In this document: positions 6,685 through 6,859 of the stretch, one piece after another
How the letters are laid out: each line of letters starts with the position of its first letter
How positions within the stretch are numbered: position 1 is the stretch's first letter
Assembly: GCA_036518915.1 (NCBI GenBank)
Contig: DATDME010000084.1
Location: 1 to 6,859 of the forward strand
Direction: 5' to 3'
Length of the DNA: 6,859 nt
DNA from: GCA-016699105 sp036518915
Lineage (GTDB): Bacteria; Patescibacteriota; Saccharimonadia; UBA4664
Made by a program: the position numbers and the translations under genes
Notes under the pieces: model-generated
Database searches by the model: none
What the model was told of the DNA's origin: nothing
The model's input: only the letters and a program-made list of their open reading frames with translations

Positions 6685-6718
6685 AGAATGTCGGTGTGTA
6701 AATAAGCTAACTATTGCC

Positions 6719-6859
6719 ATGGACAAAAACCTTAAGCGCTTCAAAATCAAGATCTTCAGCCCTTACCAAACTTATTATGAGGGCGAGGCCGTCTCGGTCA
6801 GCGCCGCCAACCGCACCGGCCCGTTCGACGTGCTGGCCGGCCACATCAACTTTTTCTCG
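6719..6859 (+). CDS. atpC: F1 ATPase epsilon subunit, N-terminal part (runs off window)
   Basis: The frame from ATG 6719 is open to the last base and gives 47 residues. FKIKIFSPYQTYYEGEAVSV (8-27) is the first strand pair of the epsilon beta-sandwich, and GPFDVLAGHINFFS (34-47) is the well-known 'G.fgvLpgHa.f.s' signature of the family. Epsilon binds gamma and the rotor ring and often inhibits ATP hydrolysis; whether the C-terminal helical domain that does this is present cannot be seen. No clear ribosome site lies before the ATG. The first 20 codons are AT-richer than the rest, and the following bases return to the GC-rich style of the operon. It is separated from beta by 785 bases, an unusual gap for these genes. 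Confidence 0.92.
   Translation, partial: MDKNLKRFKIKIFSPYQTYYEGEAVSVSAANRTGPFDVLAGHINFFS

Noticed and set aside
1..6859. tRNA, rRNA, CRISPR array or insertion sequence.
   Set aside because: No cloverleaf, spaced repeats, transposase or long terminal inverted repeats were seen on reading both strands.

Overview
The window holds almost a complete F1-type ATPase operon on the + strand. It is an unusual version: clear relatives of subunits delta, alpha, gamma, beta and the start of epsilon follow a b-like stalk protein. The place normally held by the small rotor-ring subunit c is taken by a 272-residue exported protein that ends in a c-like two-helix hairpin. No subunit a is visible, and a good promoter lies directly in front of the first gene. 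I read it as a divergent rotary ATPase, probably a paralogue of the housekeeping ATP synthase, with an extracytoplasmic domain on its membrane part. This combination is the most interesting thing in the window.

Layout: 3-113 may be the tail of an unrelated upstream gene. A TATAAT promoter at 138-167 precedes the c-like fusion protein (178-996). The b-like (998-1609), delta-like (1599-2075), alpha (2068-3615) and gamma (3612-4472) genes follow with a 1-base gap and then overlaps of 11, 8 and 4 bases, which suggests translational coupling. After a 33-base gap with its own ribosome site and a possible weak promoter comes beta (4506-5933). An AT-richer stretch (5934-6718) then interrupts the usual beta-epsilon pair. 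It carries a 210-residue protein of unknown function with its own extended -10 promoter. Epsilon starts at 6719 and runs off the end.

How the genes should work together: alpha keeps its P-loop and arginine finger, and beta keeps its P-loop, catalytic Glu and Walker B Asp, so the head should bind and probably hydrolyse ATP. Gamma and epsilon form the central shaft, delta and b the outer stalk, and the hairpin protein the membrane part. Beta has lost the adenine-stacking Tyr and the end of its C-terminal domain. The hairpin protein lacks a carboxylate at the usual ion-binding position. Both fit a machine that may use ATP for something other than ordinary proton-driven ATP synthesis; that is inference.

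Organism: a bacterium with standard use of TGA as a stop and moderately high GC in the operon. Ala/Pro-rich tails and linkers are added to alpha, beta and b. The style of the proteins, small and divergent, reminds me of the candidate phyla radiation, most likely Saccharibacteria (TM7), but the window has no marker gene that proves it.
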